DNA of 64,000 bases from Rathayibacter rathayi (GTDB lineage: Bacteria; Actinomycetota; Actinomycetes; Actinomycetales; Microbacteriaceae): assembly GCF_004011095.1 (NCBI RefSeq), contig NZ_CP028129.1:62001-126000 (forward strand), in the 5' to 3' direction. Made by a program: the position numbers and the translations under genes. The notes under the pieces are model-generated. The model was not told the DNA's origin and ran no database searches. It saw only the letters and a program-made list of their open reading frames with translations. Shown here one piece after another: positions 44,771 through 53,588 of this stretch (positions are counted from its first letter, which is position 1; every line of letters starts with the position of its first letter).

Positions 44771-45888
44771 GTGACCTCCCCCATCGACGGCCTGCTCGAT
44801 CCGTTGCATCCCCTCTCCGCCGACCGCACCGCCGATTCGGCGCTGCTCCGTGCCTACCGCTCGGAGCGGAGCGAGAGGACGCCCGTCTGGTTCATGCGCC
44901 AGGCCGGCCGCAGCCTCCCCGAGTATCGGGCGCTGCGCACCGACACGAAGATGCTCGACGCCTGCCTCGATCCGGCCCTCGCGAGCGAGATCACCCTCCA
45001 GCCGGTGCGGCGGCACGGAGTGGATGCGGGCATCTTCTTCAGTGACATCGTGATCCCGCTGCGGCTCGCGGGGGTCGGCGTCGACATCGTCCCCGGGCGG
45101 GGCCGGTGCTGGAGAGGCCGGTGCGCACGGCCGCCGACGTCGCCGAGCTGGCGTCGATCGACCCGTCCGTGCTCGACGAGACGCTCGAGCCGATCCGCGA
45201 GGGCGTGCGCCGCACGGTCGCCGGGCTCGGCGACACTCCCCTGATCGGGTTTGCGGGCGCCCCCTTCACCCTCGCCGCGTACCTGGTCGAGGGCGGGCCG
45301 TCGAAGGACCACCTGCGGGCCCGCACGATGATGCACGCCGATCCCACCGCGTGGGCGCAGCTGATGGAGTGGACGGCCGAGGTGACCGGCCGGTTCCTCC
45401 GCGCGCAGGTGCTCGCCGGGGCGAGTGCGGCGCAGCTCTTCGACTCCTGGGCGGGTGCGCTCTCCCTCTCGGACTACACGACGCACGTCGCGCCCGCCTC
45501 CGCCCGCGCCCTCGCGCATGTGCGCGATCTGGCGTTCGACCACGGCGAGACGCGCCGCAACGTGCCGATCGTGCACTTCGGTGTCGGCACGGGGGAACTG
45601 CTCGGGGCGATGCACGGCATCGGCGCCGACGTGGTGGGGGTCGACTACCGGATCCCGCTGGACGAGGCGAACCACCGCCTTGGCGGCTTCGTGCCGGTGC
45701 AGGGCAACGTGGATCCCGCGCTGCTGACCGCGCCGTGGGAGGCCCTCGAGGCGCACGTCGACGACGTCCTGCGCCGCGGCCTCAGTGCCCCCGCGCATGT
45801 GCTCAACCTCGGCCACGGCGTGCCGCCCGAGACCGACCCCGACGTGCTGACGCGCCTCGTCGCGTTCGTGCACGCCTGGCGGCCGTGA
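44771..45888 (+). pseudogene. hemE: Uroporphyrinogen III decarboxylase with a one-base frameshift
   Basis: Two overlapping frames make one HemE. The first (44771 to ~45100) has the active-site [19 protein letters not shown] and [21 protein letters not shown]. The second (~45100 to 45888) has [34 protein letters not shown] and VLNLGHGVPPETDP. They join cleanly as [14 protein letters not shown] if one base is missing in the run GGGCGGGG at 45095-45102. HemE converts uroporphyrinogen III to coproporphyrinogen III and is essential for heme. The flanking pathway is intact, so a sequencing error is at least as likely as a real mutation. Confidence 0.9.
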
Positions 45889-47372
45889 GCGAGGAGCGTC
45901 GGCGCGACGCCGCGCAGTACGACGTGGCGGTGGTCGGCGGCGGAGTGGCGGGCCTCGCCGCCGCCGCCGAGTGTTTGCGCATCGGCCTGCGCGTCATCGT
46001 GCTCGAGGCGGGGGAGCGGGTCGGCGGCTCGGTCGCGCCGCTCACTCTGGCCGGAGTCGAGCTCGACGCGGGCGCCGAGAGCTTCGCCACCCGGGGCGGT
46101 CACGTCGAGCGGGCGCTCGCGGCGCTGACCCTCGACGGCGTCCCACTCGCCGAGTCGATCGTGGAGCCGCACACGCACGGCTCGTGGCTGCATCTCTCGG
46201 GTGGCCGCTCCGTCCCGTCGCCGCGAGCCGGCGTCCTCGGCATCCCCGGGACTCCGCTCGCACCCGACGTGGTGCGGGCGATCGGCCGTCGCGGCGCTTG
46301 GCGGGCCTGGCTCGATACGCTGATGCCGGTGCTGCGGATCGGCCGAGCCCGCTCTCTCGCCGAGCTGGTGCGCACGCGGATGGGCGAGCGCGTGCTCGAG
46401 GATCTCGTCGCCCCGGTCGTGTCCGGCGTCTACTCCAGCCGCCCCGACGACATCGACGTCGACCTCGCCGCGCCCGGCCTGAACAATGCCCTCACCCGTG
46501 CGGGCTCGCTCGCCCGAGCCGTGGCCGCCCTGCGCGCGAACCTCCCGGCCGGAGTGGCGGTCCGGGGGATCGAGGGCGGGATGCACCGCCTCGTTGCGGC
46601 GCTCGTCCAGCGGATCGACTACCTCTCCGGCGAGATCCGCACCGGTGCAGCCGTCCACCGGCTCGAGGGTTCTGACGGCGACTTCGTGCTGACGCTGGTG
46701 GACGGGGTGCTGAGCGCGCGCTCGGTGATCGTCTCGACGCCCGAGCGAGATGCCCGAGCGCTGCTCGCCAGCCTCGCGCCCGCGGTCGCCGAGAGCGCGG
46801 ACGAGTCGCCCGACGACTCGGTCGAGCTGGTGACCCTGGTGGTGGACGATGCACGCCTGGACGCGGCACCCTGCGGATCCGGGGTGCTCGTGGCGCCGAC
46901 CGCGACCGATGTGACCGCCAAGGCGATCACCCACGCGACCGCGAAGTGGGACTGGCTGGCCGCCTCCCTTCCGCCCGGGCGCCATGTGCTGCGCCTCTCT
47001 TACGGGCGGCCGGGCGAGCACCCGCCGCTCGAGGGGCGCCCCGACGCGGAGGCGGCCGCGGTCGCGCTGCTCGACGCCTCGACGCTGCTGGGTGTCGCCC
47101 TCGACCCGGCGTCGCTCATCGCATCCGCCCGAGTGCGCTGGGCCAACGTCCGCCCCGCCGCAGCGCTGGGCCGCCGTGCGCACCTGGAGGCGTTCCGCGA
47201 GGCGGTGGCCCCGCTTGAGGGAATCGCCGTGACCGGCACCTGGATCGCGGGCACCGGGCTCGCCTCGGTGCTGCCGCACGCCGCCGAGACGGCCACCCTT
47301 ATCCGGCGTCGACTGGTGCGTCAAGGCGTGGGACTCCCAAGCGAGAACCGCGACGCCGACGGCTACTCTTAG
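45885..47372 (+). CDS. hemY: Coproporphyrinogen III oxidase (CgoX/HemY type)
   Basis: 495 residues. FAD-binding QYDVAVVGGGVAGLAAAAE near residue 11, GERVGGSVAPLTLAGVELDAGAESFA, and the C-terminal GTWIAGTGLASVLPHAAETA. In Gram-positive bacteria this protein oxidises coproporphyrinogen III to coproporphyrin III rather than protoporphyrinogen. GTG overlaps the hemE stop (GTGA), so its translation is coupled to hemE and could suffer from the frameshift. Confidence 0.9.
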   Translation: MSEERRRDAAQYDVAVVGGGVAGLAAAAECLRIGLRVIVLEAGERVGGSVAPLTLAGVELDAGAESFATRGGHVERALAALTLDGVPLAESIVEPHTHGSWLHLSGGRSVPSPRAGVLGIPGTPLAPDVVRAIGRRGAWRAWLDTLMPVLRIGRARSLAELVRTRMGERVLEDLVAPVVSGVYSSRPDDIDVDLAAPGLNNALTRAGSLARAVAALRANLPAGVAVRGIEGGMHRLVAALVQRIDYLSGEIRTGAAVHRLEGSDGDFVLTLVDGVLSARSVIVSTPERDARALLASLAPAVAESADESPDDSVELVTLVVDDARLDAAPCGSGVLVAPTATDVTAKAITHATAKWDWLAASLPPGRHVLRLSYGRPGEHPPLEGRPDAEAAAVALLDASTLLGVALDPASLIASARVRWANVRPAAALGRRAHLEAFREAVAPLEGIAVTGTWIAGTGLASVLPHAAETATLIRRRLVRQGVGLPSENRDADGYS

Positions 47373-47463
47373 GCCCAGGCATCCGCGCGAGCGCGGCGTG
47401 CCCGCGCGGGTGGTCACCGACCGCGTGGACGATCGCGAGAGCGACCCAGGACGAGGAGTAGGC

Positions 47464-47832
47464 GTGAAGGGCAAGATTCTTTTCGTGGCAGGAGCCGCAG
47501 CCGGGTACGTGCTGGGAGCACGCGCCGGCCGCAAGCGGTACGAGCAGATCGCCTCGGCGGCCTCGAAGTTCTGGCAGACGCAGCCCGTGCAGGACGTCGC
47601 AGGCGCCGTCGGTGGAGCGGCGAAGACGCAGCTGAGCACGGTCTCGGACAAGGCGTACGAAGTCGTGCGCTCGGTGGTCGTCAAGGCCGTGTCCGGTGGC
47701 AAGAAGGCCCAGGGGGCGAGCGAGGCGGAGGCATCGGCCGCCGCTCGCAAGGCCGCTTCCAAGGTCGACGAGGCCGCGGCATCGGGCGGCTCTGGAGGGT
47801 CGGCAACCTCCACCTCCACCAGCAAGGCCTAG
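47464..47832 (+). CDS. YtxH-like small membrane-anchored protein
   Basis: 122 residues. One N-terminal helix (KILFVAGAAAGYVLGARAGRKRYEQI) with the GxxxGxRxGRKRYEQ pattern of YtxH-type proteins, then an Ala/Ser/Lys-rich amphipathic tail with low complexity (SGGSGGSATSTSTS). GTG preceded by AGGAGTAGGC. First of three small genes (with Holin-X and DUF3618) inserted between hemY and hemQ. Confidence 0.65.
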   Translation: MKGKILFVAGAAAGYVLGARAGRKRYEQIASAASKFWQTQPVQDVAGAVGGAAKTQLSTVSDKAYEVVRSVVVKAVSGGKKAQGASEAEASAAARKAASKVDEAAASGGSGGSATSTSTSKA

Positions 47833-47896
47833 TGCTCATCCCTCCGGCCGTGCCAGGCGCGCGCCGGCCGGCACGTCCCACCCTCGAGGAGCTCCC

Positions 47897-48310
47897 GTGG
47901 TGAACGAACGCAATCCGAAGAACGCCCGATCGCTGGGGGAACTGGTCGGCGACCTGCCCGGCCTCGTGATCGAACTCGTCAAGGCCGAGGTCGCCTCGCT
48001 CAAGAACGAGCTCGCGGGCAAGGCCAAGAGCGCGGGTCTGGCGGTCGCCCTGTTCGCGGTCGCGGCCTTCCTCCTCCTGACCGCCTGGGCGACGTTGGTC
48101 ACCTTCGCGATCATCGGCATCGCCTCCTGGCTGCCGGCCTGGCTGTCGGCACTCATCGTTACCGTCTTCTTCCTCCTGGTGGCCGTGATCCTCGCTCTCG
48201 TCGGCGTGCGCACGATCAAGAAGGCCGTGCCGCCGGTGCCGCAGGAGTCGATCGACAGCATCAAGAAGGACGTCCAGGCGTTCAAGGGAGTGGGCAGCTA
48301 TGACAACTGA
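47897..48310 (+). CDS. Actinobacterial Holin-X/phage-holin-family membrane protein (PF07332)
   Basis: 137 residues. SLGELVGDLPGLVIELVKAEVASLKNELAG is the typical amphipathic N-terminal segment, followed by two long membrane helices. Despite the family name, these are chromosomal proteins in actinobacteria with no demonstrated lysis role. GTG-GTG start with GAGGAG upstream. Its stop lies inside the next gene's start (overlap of 11 bases). Confidence 0.75.
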   Translation: MVNERNPKNARSLGELVGDLPGLVIELVKAEVASLKNELAGKAKSAGLAVALFAVAAFLLLTAWATLVTFAIIGIASWLPAWLSALIVTVFFLLVAVILALVGVRTIKKAVPPVPQESIDSIKKDVQAFKGVGSYDN

Positions 48311-48602
48311 ACGATCCGTCAGCAGCAGTACGCCCCGCTTCGTCGACCCGGCGGAACTCAAGCCCGGCCAGCTGAAGGCCGACATCGAGCGAGCGCGGTC
48401 CGAGCTCGCCGCGACTCTCGACGCGATCGAGTACAAGGTCAACGTGCCTCGCAAGCTGCGTACAGCCCAGCGGAACCTCGGGCGCAAGCTCCAGGTCGTG
48501 CGTCGCGAGAACCCCTCCGCGCTGATCGCGGGAGCGGTCGGAGCCGTCGCCGCCGTGGGCCTGGTCGCCTGGGGCATCGCGAAGCAGATCATCGAGGACT
48601 GA
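48300..48602 (+). CDS. DUF3618 protein
   Basis: 100 residues. ELKPGQLKADIERARSELAATLDAIEYKVNVP matches the DUF3618 core (E-I-E-x-R-x-E-L-A-x-T-x-D-A-L/I). One C-terminal membrane helix (ALIAGAVGAVAAVGLVAWGI). Overlaps the Holin-X gene; the pair commonly occurs together in actinobacteria. Function unknown; envelope stress is suspected from distribution. Confidence 0.8.
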   Translation: MTTERSVSSSTPRFVDPAELKPGQLKADIERARSELAATLDAIEYKVNVPRKLRTAQRNLGRKLQVVRRENPSALIAGAVGAVAAVGLVAWGIAKQIIED

Positions 48603-48611
48603 GCGCCACGG

Positions 48612-48639
48612 GGGTCCGGAGCGCTAGCGTTCCGGACCC
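48612..48639 (+). terminator. Hairpin terminator before hemQ
   Basis: Stem GGGTCCGGA / TCCGGACCC with an inner self-complementary loop, ten bases after the DUF3618 stop. It separates the small-protein cassette from hemQ. Confidence 0.7.
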
Positions 48640-48699
48640 TTCGGCGCCAGAGCCACTGCCGCTTTTGTGCAACGGCACGAGCGGAGGGATGATGGAGCA

Positions 48700-49479
48700 A
48701 TGACCGATCAGACCGCCGGCACGGCGGGTCCCGTTCAGTCCGCCCCCGACACGAGCGCCGCCGCTGCGGCCCCACAGTCTCCCGCCGATCAGGATCACTC
48801 CGAGCAGGCCCTGGGATACACGCTCTGGGCGGTTCTTCGCAGGGATCCCGCACGTCCGTTCACCCTCTCCAGCGATGCCGTCGAGCCCGCGGTGAAGCAG
48901 TACGAGCACCTCATCGCTCAGCTGGCCGACGAGGGCGTGAGCGTCCGCGGCACCTACGACGTCTCGGCCCTGCGCGCCGACGCCGACATCATGCTCTGGC
49001 TCACCGGACCCGCCCCGGAGGAGCTGCAGCGCGGCTACCGCGAGCTGCGGCGCACGGAGCTGCTGGTCGGTCTCCTGCCGACCTGGAACGCGATGGGTGT
49101 GCACCGCGACGCGGAATTCAGCGCGAACCACCTCCCCGCCTACTTGCGCGGCATAGCGCCGGCCCGCTGGCTGAGCGTCTATCCCTTCGTCCGCTCCTAC
49201 GAGTGGTACATCCTCCCCGAGGAGGAGCGCAGCGCGATGCTCGCCCAGCACGGACTCCAGGGCTCGCGGTTCCGCTCCGTCCTGACCAACACGGTCGCCT
49301 CGTTCTCTCTCGGCGACTACGAGTGGATCCTCGCCCTGGAGGACGAGGAGCTCGTCACCCTCGTGGACCTCATGCGCGATCTGCGCGCCACCGAGGCCCG
49401 CCGCCATGTGCGCGAGGAAGTCCCCTTCTACACAGGCCGGCGCATCGAGGCCGACCAGATCGCCGAGGTGCTTCGATGA
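48700..49479 (+). CDS. hemQ: Coproheme decarboxylase (ChdC/HemQ)
   Basis: 259 residues, chlorite-dismutase fold. The Tyr-containing segment RWLSVYPFVRSYEWYILPEEER near residue 155 supplies the catalytic Tyr. The proximal His is in MLAQHGLQGSRF, and LALEDEELVTLVDLMRDLRATEARRHV closes the domain. Converts coproheme III to heme b using peroxide, last step of the coproporphyrin-dependent route. GGAG upstream of the ATG. Its stop overlaps the hemH start. Confidence 0.92.
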   Translation: MTDQTAGTAGPVQSAPDTSAAAAAPQSPADQDHSEQALGYTLWAVLRRDPARPFTLSSDAVEPAVKQYEHLIAQLADEGVSVRGTYDVSALRADADIMLWLTGPAPEELQRGYRELRRTELLVGLLPTWNAMGVHRDAEFSANHLPAYLRGIAPARWLSVYPFVRSYEWYILPEEERSAMLAQHGLQGSRFRSVLTNTVASFSLGDYEWILALEDEELVTLVDLMRDLRATEARRHVREEVPFYTGRRIEADQIAEVLR

Positions 49480-50690
49480 GTGACACGACCAGCGAGCCGA
49501 TCCTCGTCCGCGGTGCCACGCCCGCGGCGGCGTCCGGTCCCGAGCATGTCGAGGTCCCCGTGGCCTACGACGCCATCCTGCTCGCCGGCTTCGGCGGACC
49601 GGAGGGACAGGACGACGTGATCCCGTTCCTGCGCAACGTCACGCGCGGTCGCGGCATTCCGGAGGAGCGCCTCGAGGAGGTCGCCCACCACTACCGCCAC
49701 TTCGGCGGTGTTAGCCCTATCAACGCGCAGAACCGCGCGCTGAAGACGGCGCTCGAGGCCGAGCTCGCCAACCGCGGCATCGACCTCCCCGTGCTGTGGG
49801 GCAACCGCAACTGGGCGCCCTACCTGAGTGAGGCAGTAGCGGAGGCGAAGGAGCGCGGCTTCACGAACCTGCTCGCGATCGCGACCAGCGCCTACTCCTC
49901 CTTCTCGTCCTGCCGCCAGTACCGCGAGGACTTCGCGGCCGCGCTGGACGCGACCGGACTCGAGGGGCAGCTGCGGATCGACAAGGTGCGCCAATTCTTC
50001 GACCACCCGGGCTTCGTGATGCCGTTCGTGAAGGCGGTGCACGACGGTCTCGACGAGCTGCGCGAGCGGATGCCCGACCTCGACGTCGCCACGGAGGTCG
50101 AGGTGCTGTTTGCGACCCACTCGATCCCCAGCTCGGACGCCGCGCGCAGCGGTCCTCACGAGCGCCACGAGGACGGCACCGTCGTCGACGTGCATGAGTT
50201 CGGCGCGGGCGGCGCCTACGAGGCGCAGCACCTCGCCGTCGCGGAGGTCGTCATGGCCGCCGCCACCGAGGAGGACGTGCCCTGGCAGCTCGTCTACCAA
50301 TCGCGCTCCGGTCCGCCCACCCAGCCCTGGCTCGAGCCCGACATCAACGATGCCATCGCCGAGCTGCCGGTGCGGGGCCGTCGCGCGCTGCTGATCGTCC
50401 CGCTCGGCTTCGTGTCCGACCACATGGAGGTCATGTGGGACCTCGACAACGAGGCCCTTGAGACCTCCCAGGAGCACGGTCTCGTCGCGCTCCGCGTCGC
50501 GACCCCCGGCACCGACCCGGTCTACATCTCCGGCCTGATCGACCTCGTCCTCGAGCGCGTCAACGGCGTGCCGACTGAGGAGCGTCCAGCGATGACGGCA
50601 CTGGGCCCCTGGTACGACGTCTGCCGCCCCGGCTGCTGCGAGAACGTGCGAGCGGGGTTCAAGCCCGCCCTCGCCGGAGTGGCGCCGTGA
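49476..50690 (+). CDS. hemH: Coproporphyrin III ferrochelatase (CpfC/HemH)
   Basis: 404 residues. AILLAGFGGPEGQDDVIPFLRNVTRG near residue 33, the RHFGGVSPIN motif, VEVLFATHSIPS with the catalytic His, and LVYQSRSGPPTQPWLEPD near 275. A Cys-rich end (YDVCRPGCCENV) plus SSCRQY fits the [2Fe-2S] cluster known in actinobacterial ferrochelatases. Inserts Fe(II) into coproporphyrin III. ATGA overlap with hemQ. Confidence 0.92.
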   Translation: MSDTTSEPILVRGATPAAASGPEHVEVPVAYDAILLAGFGGPEGQDDVIPFLRNVTRGRGIPEERLEEVAHHYRHFGGVSPINAQNRALKTALEAELANRGIDLPVLWGNRNWAPYLSEAVAEAKERGFTNLLAIATSAYSSFSSCRQYREDFAAALDATGLEGQLRIDKVRQFFDHPGFVMPFVKAVHDGLDELRERMPDLDVATEVEVLFATHSIPSSDAARSGPHERHEDGTVVDVHEFGAGGAYEAQHLAVAEVVMAAATEEDVPWQLVYQSRSGPPTQPWLEPDINDAIAELPVRGRRALLIVPLGFVSDHMEVMWDLDNEALETSQEHGLVALRVATPGTDPVYISGLIDLVLERVNGVPTEERPAMTALGPWYDVCRPGCCENVRAGFKPALAGVAP

Positions 50691-50726
50691 TCGCCGCAGT
50701 GGCGCTGTGATCGGGAGCCCTCGGTC

Positions 50727-51728
50727 GTGAGTATCCGAGTCGGCACTCGCGCGAGCGCGCTGGCAGTGGCGCAGACCAGGATGACGGCGGACGCGATGTC
50801 GGCCGTGGCGGGGGTGCCCGTCGAACTGGTGCGCATCGAGTCCGACGGCGACCGCATGCGCGGCTCGCTCGCCTCCCTCGGCGGCACCGGCGTCTTCGTC
50901 AGTGCGCTGCGCGACGCGCTGCTCGCGGGGCACTGCGATGCGATCGTGCACTCGCTGAAGGACCTGCCCACCGCCCCGGTGGAGGGACTGCTGCTCGGCG
51001 CGGTACCTCAGCGCGAGGATCCGCGTGATGCGCTGTGCGCACGCGACGGCCTCACCCTGGCGACTCTGCCCGTCGGCGCTCGCGTGGGGACGGGCTCGCC
51101 CCGCCGCCGCGCGGCACTACTGGCCGTGCGTCCGGACCTTGAGATCGTGGACATCCGCGGGAACATCGACACGCGCCTGCGGCGGGTGTTGCCCGGCAGC
51201 GCATCGCCGCTGGACGCGATCGTGCTCGCCCTGTCGGGCCTGCGCCGCCTGGGTCGGGTCGACGCGATCACGGAACTGCTCGGCTTCGACGTGTCGCCGC
51301 ACGCGCCCGGACAGGGTGCACTGGCGATCGAGGTGCGCGACGAGGAGCCGTCGGAGCAGCTGCGCGCCGCGCTCGCCGCCGTCGAGCACCTGCCCACCCG
51401 GGCCGCGATCACGGCTGAGCGCTCCCTCCTCGCCGCGCTCGAGGCGGGCTGCGCCGCTCCGATCGGGGCCTCCGCCCTCGTGGAAACCGACCGCGTGGTG
51501 TTGCACGGCGTGGTCTTCGCCACGGACGGCACGGCGTCCCTCGTACGGGAGGTGGCGGAGCCGGTGGATAACGGTTCGGTCGGCGGTGGTCGACATCGAG
51601 CGGATTCGCAGTATGGTGGTCGCGAACTGCCCGTCGTCGAAGCCGCGTTCCGCTGCGGCTCTTTGCTCGCTGACGCGCTTCTCGGTGCGGGTGCCGCCGA
51701 ACTCGCACCCCTGGGAGCCCCGTCGTGA
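50727..51728 (+). CDS. hemC: Hydroxymethylbilane synthase (porphobilinogen deaminase)
   Basis: 333 residues. IRVGTRASALAVAQT at the start, HSLKDLPT near residue 78, VGTGSPRRRAALL, DIRGNIDTRLRR and the dipyrromethane-cofactor Cys in EAGCAAPIGA near 250. Joins four porphobilinogens. The C-terminal domain carries an unusual Gly/Ser-rich stretch (NGSVGGGRHRAD). GTG start. Overlaps hemD. Confidence 0.94.
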   Translation: MSIRVGTRASALAVAQTRMTADAMSAVAGVPVELVRIESDGDRMRGSLASLGGTGVFVSALRDALLAGHCDAIVHSLKDLPTAPVEGLLLGAVPQREDPRDALCARDGLTLATLPVGARVGTGSPRRRAALLAVRPDLEIVDIRGNIDTRLRRVLPGSASPLDAIVLALSGLRRLGRVDAITELLGFDVSPHAPGQGALAIEVRDEEPSEQLRAALAAVEHLPTRAAITAERSLLAALEAGCAAPIGASALVETDRVVLHGVVFATDGTASLVREVAEPVDNGSVGGGRHRADSQYGGRELPVVEAAFRCGSLLADALLGAGAAELAPLGAPS

Positions 51729-52522
51729 TCGTCCCCGCCGCCTACTCCCAGTGGGAGAAGCCGTTGCAGGGCTGGCGCATCCTCGTCCCCCGCGGAGGCC
51801 CGTGGGGGGACGGTGTCGCCGCCGCCCTCCGAGCCAAGGGTGCCTCGCCCGTCGTCGCTCCGATGATCAACTTCGCGCCGACCGACGACTTCCCCGCGCT
51901 CGAACAGGCCCTCGCCGATCTGGAGGCGGGCGCCTTCGACTGGATGACTGTCACGAGCGCCACCACCGTCGATGTCCTCTCCCTCCTGCGCACGACTGTT
52001 CCCGCGAGCACGAAGGTCGCCGCGGTCGGGGAGACCACGGCTGCCGCGCTGGTCGCCGCGGGCTACTCCGTCGACCTCGTCCCCTCCGAGGACAACTCCG
52101 CCCGCGGCCTGCTCGCCGAGTGGGAGGAGGCGACCGGCGGCCAGCACCCCCTGCGCGTGCTGACCCTGCGCTCCGAGATCGCCAAGCCGCTGCTGACCGA
52201 GGGGCTGACCCGCATCGGGCACGACGTGCGCTCGGTGGTCGCCTATCGCACGGTCGGGGTCCCGGTGGAGGAGCGCGTCGTCGCGGATGTCGCCAGCGGT
52301 GCTGTGCACGCGATCCTCGTCACCTCGGGCAGCGTCGCGGAGCAGGTGCAGAAGCAGCTCGGCCCGGTCCCCGAGTCGACCCTCGTCGCCGCGATCGGGC
52401 CGCAGACGGCGAAGGACGCCCGCGCCTTCGGCCTGCGCGTGGACGTGGTCGCCGACGAAAGATCGGCCTCCTCCCTCATCGCCGCGGTCGCCGCGGTCGC
52501 CACCGAGCGCACCCTCCGCTGA
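51725..52522 (+). CDS. hemD: Uroporphyrinogen-III synthase
   Basis: 265 residues of the poorly conserved HemD fold: two alpha/beta domains, with WRILVPRGGPWGDGVAAAL near residue 16, DWMTVTSATTVDVL near 72, and the C-terminal HAILVTSGSVAEQV and LVAAIGPQTAKDARAFGL. Cyclises hydroxymethylbilane with inversion of ring D. GTGA overlap with hemC. Followed by palindromic repeat B1. Confidence 0.9.
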   Translation: MIVPAAYSQWEKPLQGWRILVPRGGPWGDGVAAALRAKGASPVVAPMINFAPTDDFPALEQALADLEAGAFDWMTVTSATTVDVLSLLRTTVPASTKVAAVGETTAAALVAAGYSVDLVPSEDNSARGLLAEWEEATGGQHPLRVLTLRSEIAKPLLTEGLTRIGHDVRSVVAYRTVGVPVEERVVADVASGAVHAILVTSGSVAEQVQKQLGPVPESTLVAAIGPQTAKDARAFGLRVDVVADERSASSLIAAVAAVATERTLR

Positions 52523-52528
52523 TTCTTC

Positions 52529-52602
52529 CGACGCAACGTCAGCTGAGAGTGCTTGTCATCCACCATCGTGGATGAGTCGGTTTCTCAGCTGATGTTGTGT
52601 CG
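52529..52602. repeat. Palindromic intergenic repeat, family B copy 1
   Basis: A 74-bp element that folds into one long hairpin: outer arms CGACGCAACGTCAGCTGAGAG and CTCAGCTGATGTTGTGTCG, inner stem TCATCCAC / GTGGATGA. In inverted orientation it matches the element at 57695-57766. It overlaps the last codons of the minus-strand gene that follows. Confidence 0.9.
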
Positions 52603-53457
52603 TCGCCTCTGCGCCGGCGTCCAGAGATGCTCCCGGTTGCGGATCAGTGTGAGCAGGACGTCCTCGGTCCGCGGCCAGTCGTCCATGATCTGGTGGTTGT
52701 CCAGCCTGAGGCAGAGGTAGCCGCGCCGAGCGAGCTCGAGGTCCCGGCGCCGGTCCTCGCGGAACTGCGCCAGAGAGGAGTGATAGCGGTATCCGTCGCT
52801 CTCGACGACAAGGCGTTCGCCGATGATGTCGTCGACGTACCCGACGCCGGGGACGAAGACCTGAGCCCGCACCTGGACTCCATGTCGCCTCATGCTGACG
52901 CGGGTCTTGGTCTCCAGGCCCGACTGGCTCCTCCCGTCCACGAGATCGAAGAGAGCCCTCTTTCCGATCGGTGCGAGCGCTCGGAGTGCGTCGAGCTCCT
53001 CCATCGACAGCAGGCCCGTGTTCAGCGCGGAGTCGATGGTGACGATCGCGTCCATCTCGCTCACGCAGGTCAGCAGATGCAGGATCGCGGCGCCGATCCC
53101 GTCCTGCGCGAACGAGCGCTGCCCCTGCCCCGGCCATCGGCGCCAGTGCCCAACGGTTCCCGCGCGCACCGCCCGGACCGATGACCCGCCGAGGGCGACG
53201 TGCAGGGCGGGGCGCTCCACCGTCCACAGCCCGAGGTGCCGCAGGAGGGAGACGCAGGTGAGCAGGCCACCGGATCGGACAGCGGCGAGCTCGAGGGCGG
53301 GAGCATCCGCGAGCGCGTACCACCCGCGACGGACACGGATCACCCGGCCGGTCGACAGCGCGTGCTCGAGAGAGGCACGTCGTACTCCAGCGCTGGCGAG
53401 CGCGCTCGAGGGGGCAATGCTGCCGGCGGCGGAAAGGAGAGCAAGGAGGTCGGTCAC
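52585..53457 (-). CDS. AbiEi-like winged helix plus DUF559/Vsr-like nuclease-fold protein
   Basis: 290 residues. The N-terminal part (LLSAAGSIAPSSALASAGVR then GRVIRVRRGWYAL) resembles the winged helix of AbiEi-type antitoxins. The C-terminal part (VDDIIGERLVVESDGYRYHSS, FREDRRRDLELARRGYLCLRL) has the D-ESDG-YH-DRRRD pattern of DUF559/very-short-patch-repair-type nuclease folds. Common solo gene in Microbacteriaceae; function unproven. The last residues (HNIS and stop) are encoded inside repeat B1, so the repeat has replaced the original end. Confidence 0.7.
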   Translation of the reverse strand: MTDLLALLSAAGSIAPSSALASAGVRRASLEHALSTGRVIRVRRGWYALADAPALELAAVRSGGLLTCVSLLRHLGLWTVERPALHVALGGSSVRAVRAGTVGHWRRWPGQGQRSFAQDGIGAAILHLLTCVSEMDAIVTIDSALNTGLLSMEELDALRALAPIGKRALFDLVDGRSQSGLETKTRVSMRRHGVQVRAQVFVPGVGYVDDIIGERLVVESDGYRYHSSLAQFREDRRRDLELARRGYLCLRLDNHQIMDDWPRTEDVLLTLIRNREHLWTPAQRRRHNIS

Positions 53458-53588
53458 GCGACGAGGATCGACGACTCGGCGCGGGTGCGGGCGCCGATCG
53501 GCGTGAACTGTGGAGAACGCGCTGAGCCCTGCGCTGGGGAGGAGCGCTGCCGGGCGGTGCGCTGCCGGGCGGGATTACGCTGGAGAGC

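Noticed and set aside
44771..45888. Two separate short hemE-related genes
   Set aside because: The second frame has no ribosome binding site or sensible start, and the halves join with one base restored, so it is one frameshifted gene.
47897..48602. Prophage lysis module, because of the holin family name
   Set aside because: PF07332-type proteins are chromosomal in actinobacteria; no endolysin, capsid, portal or integrase gene is nearby.
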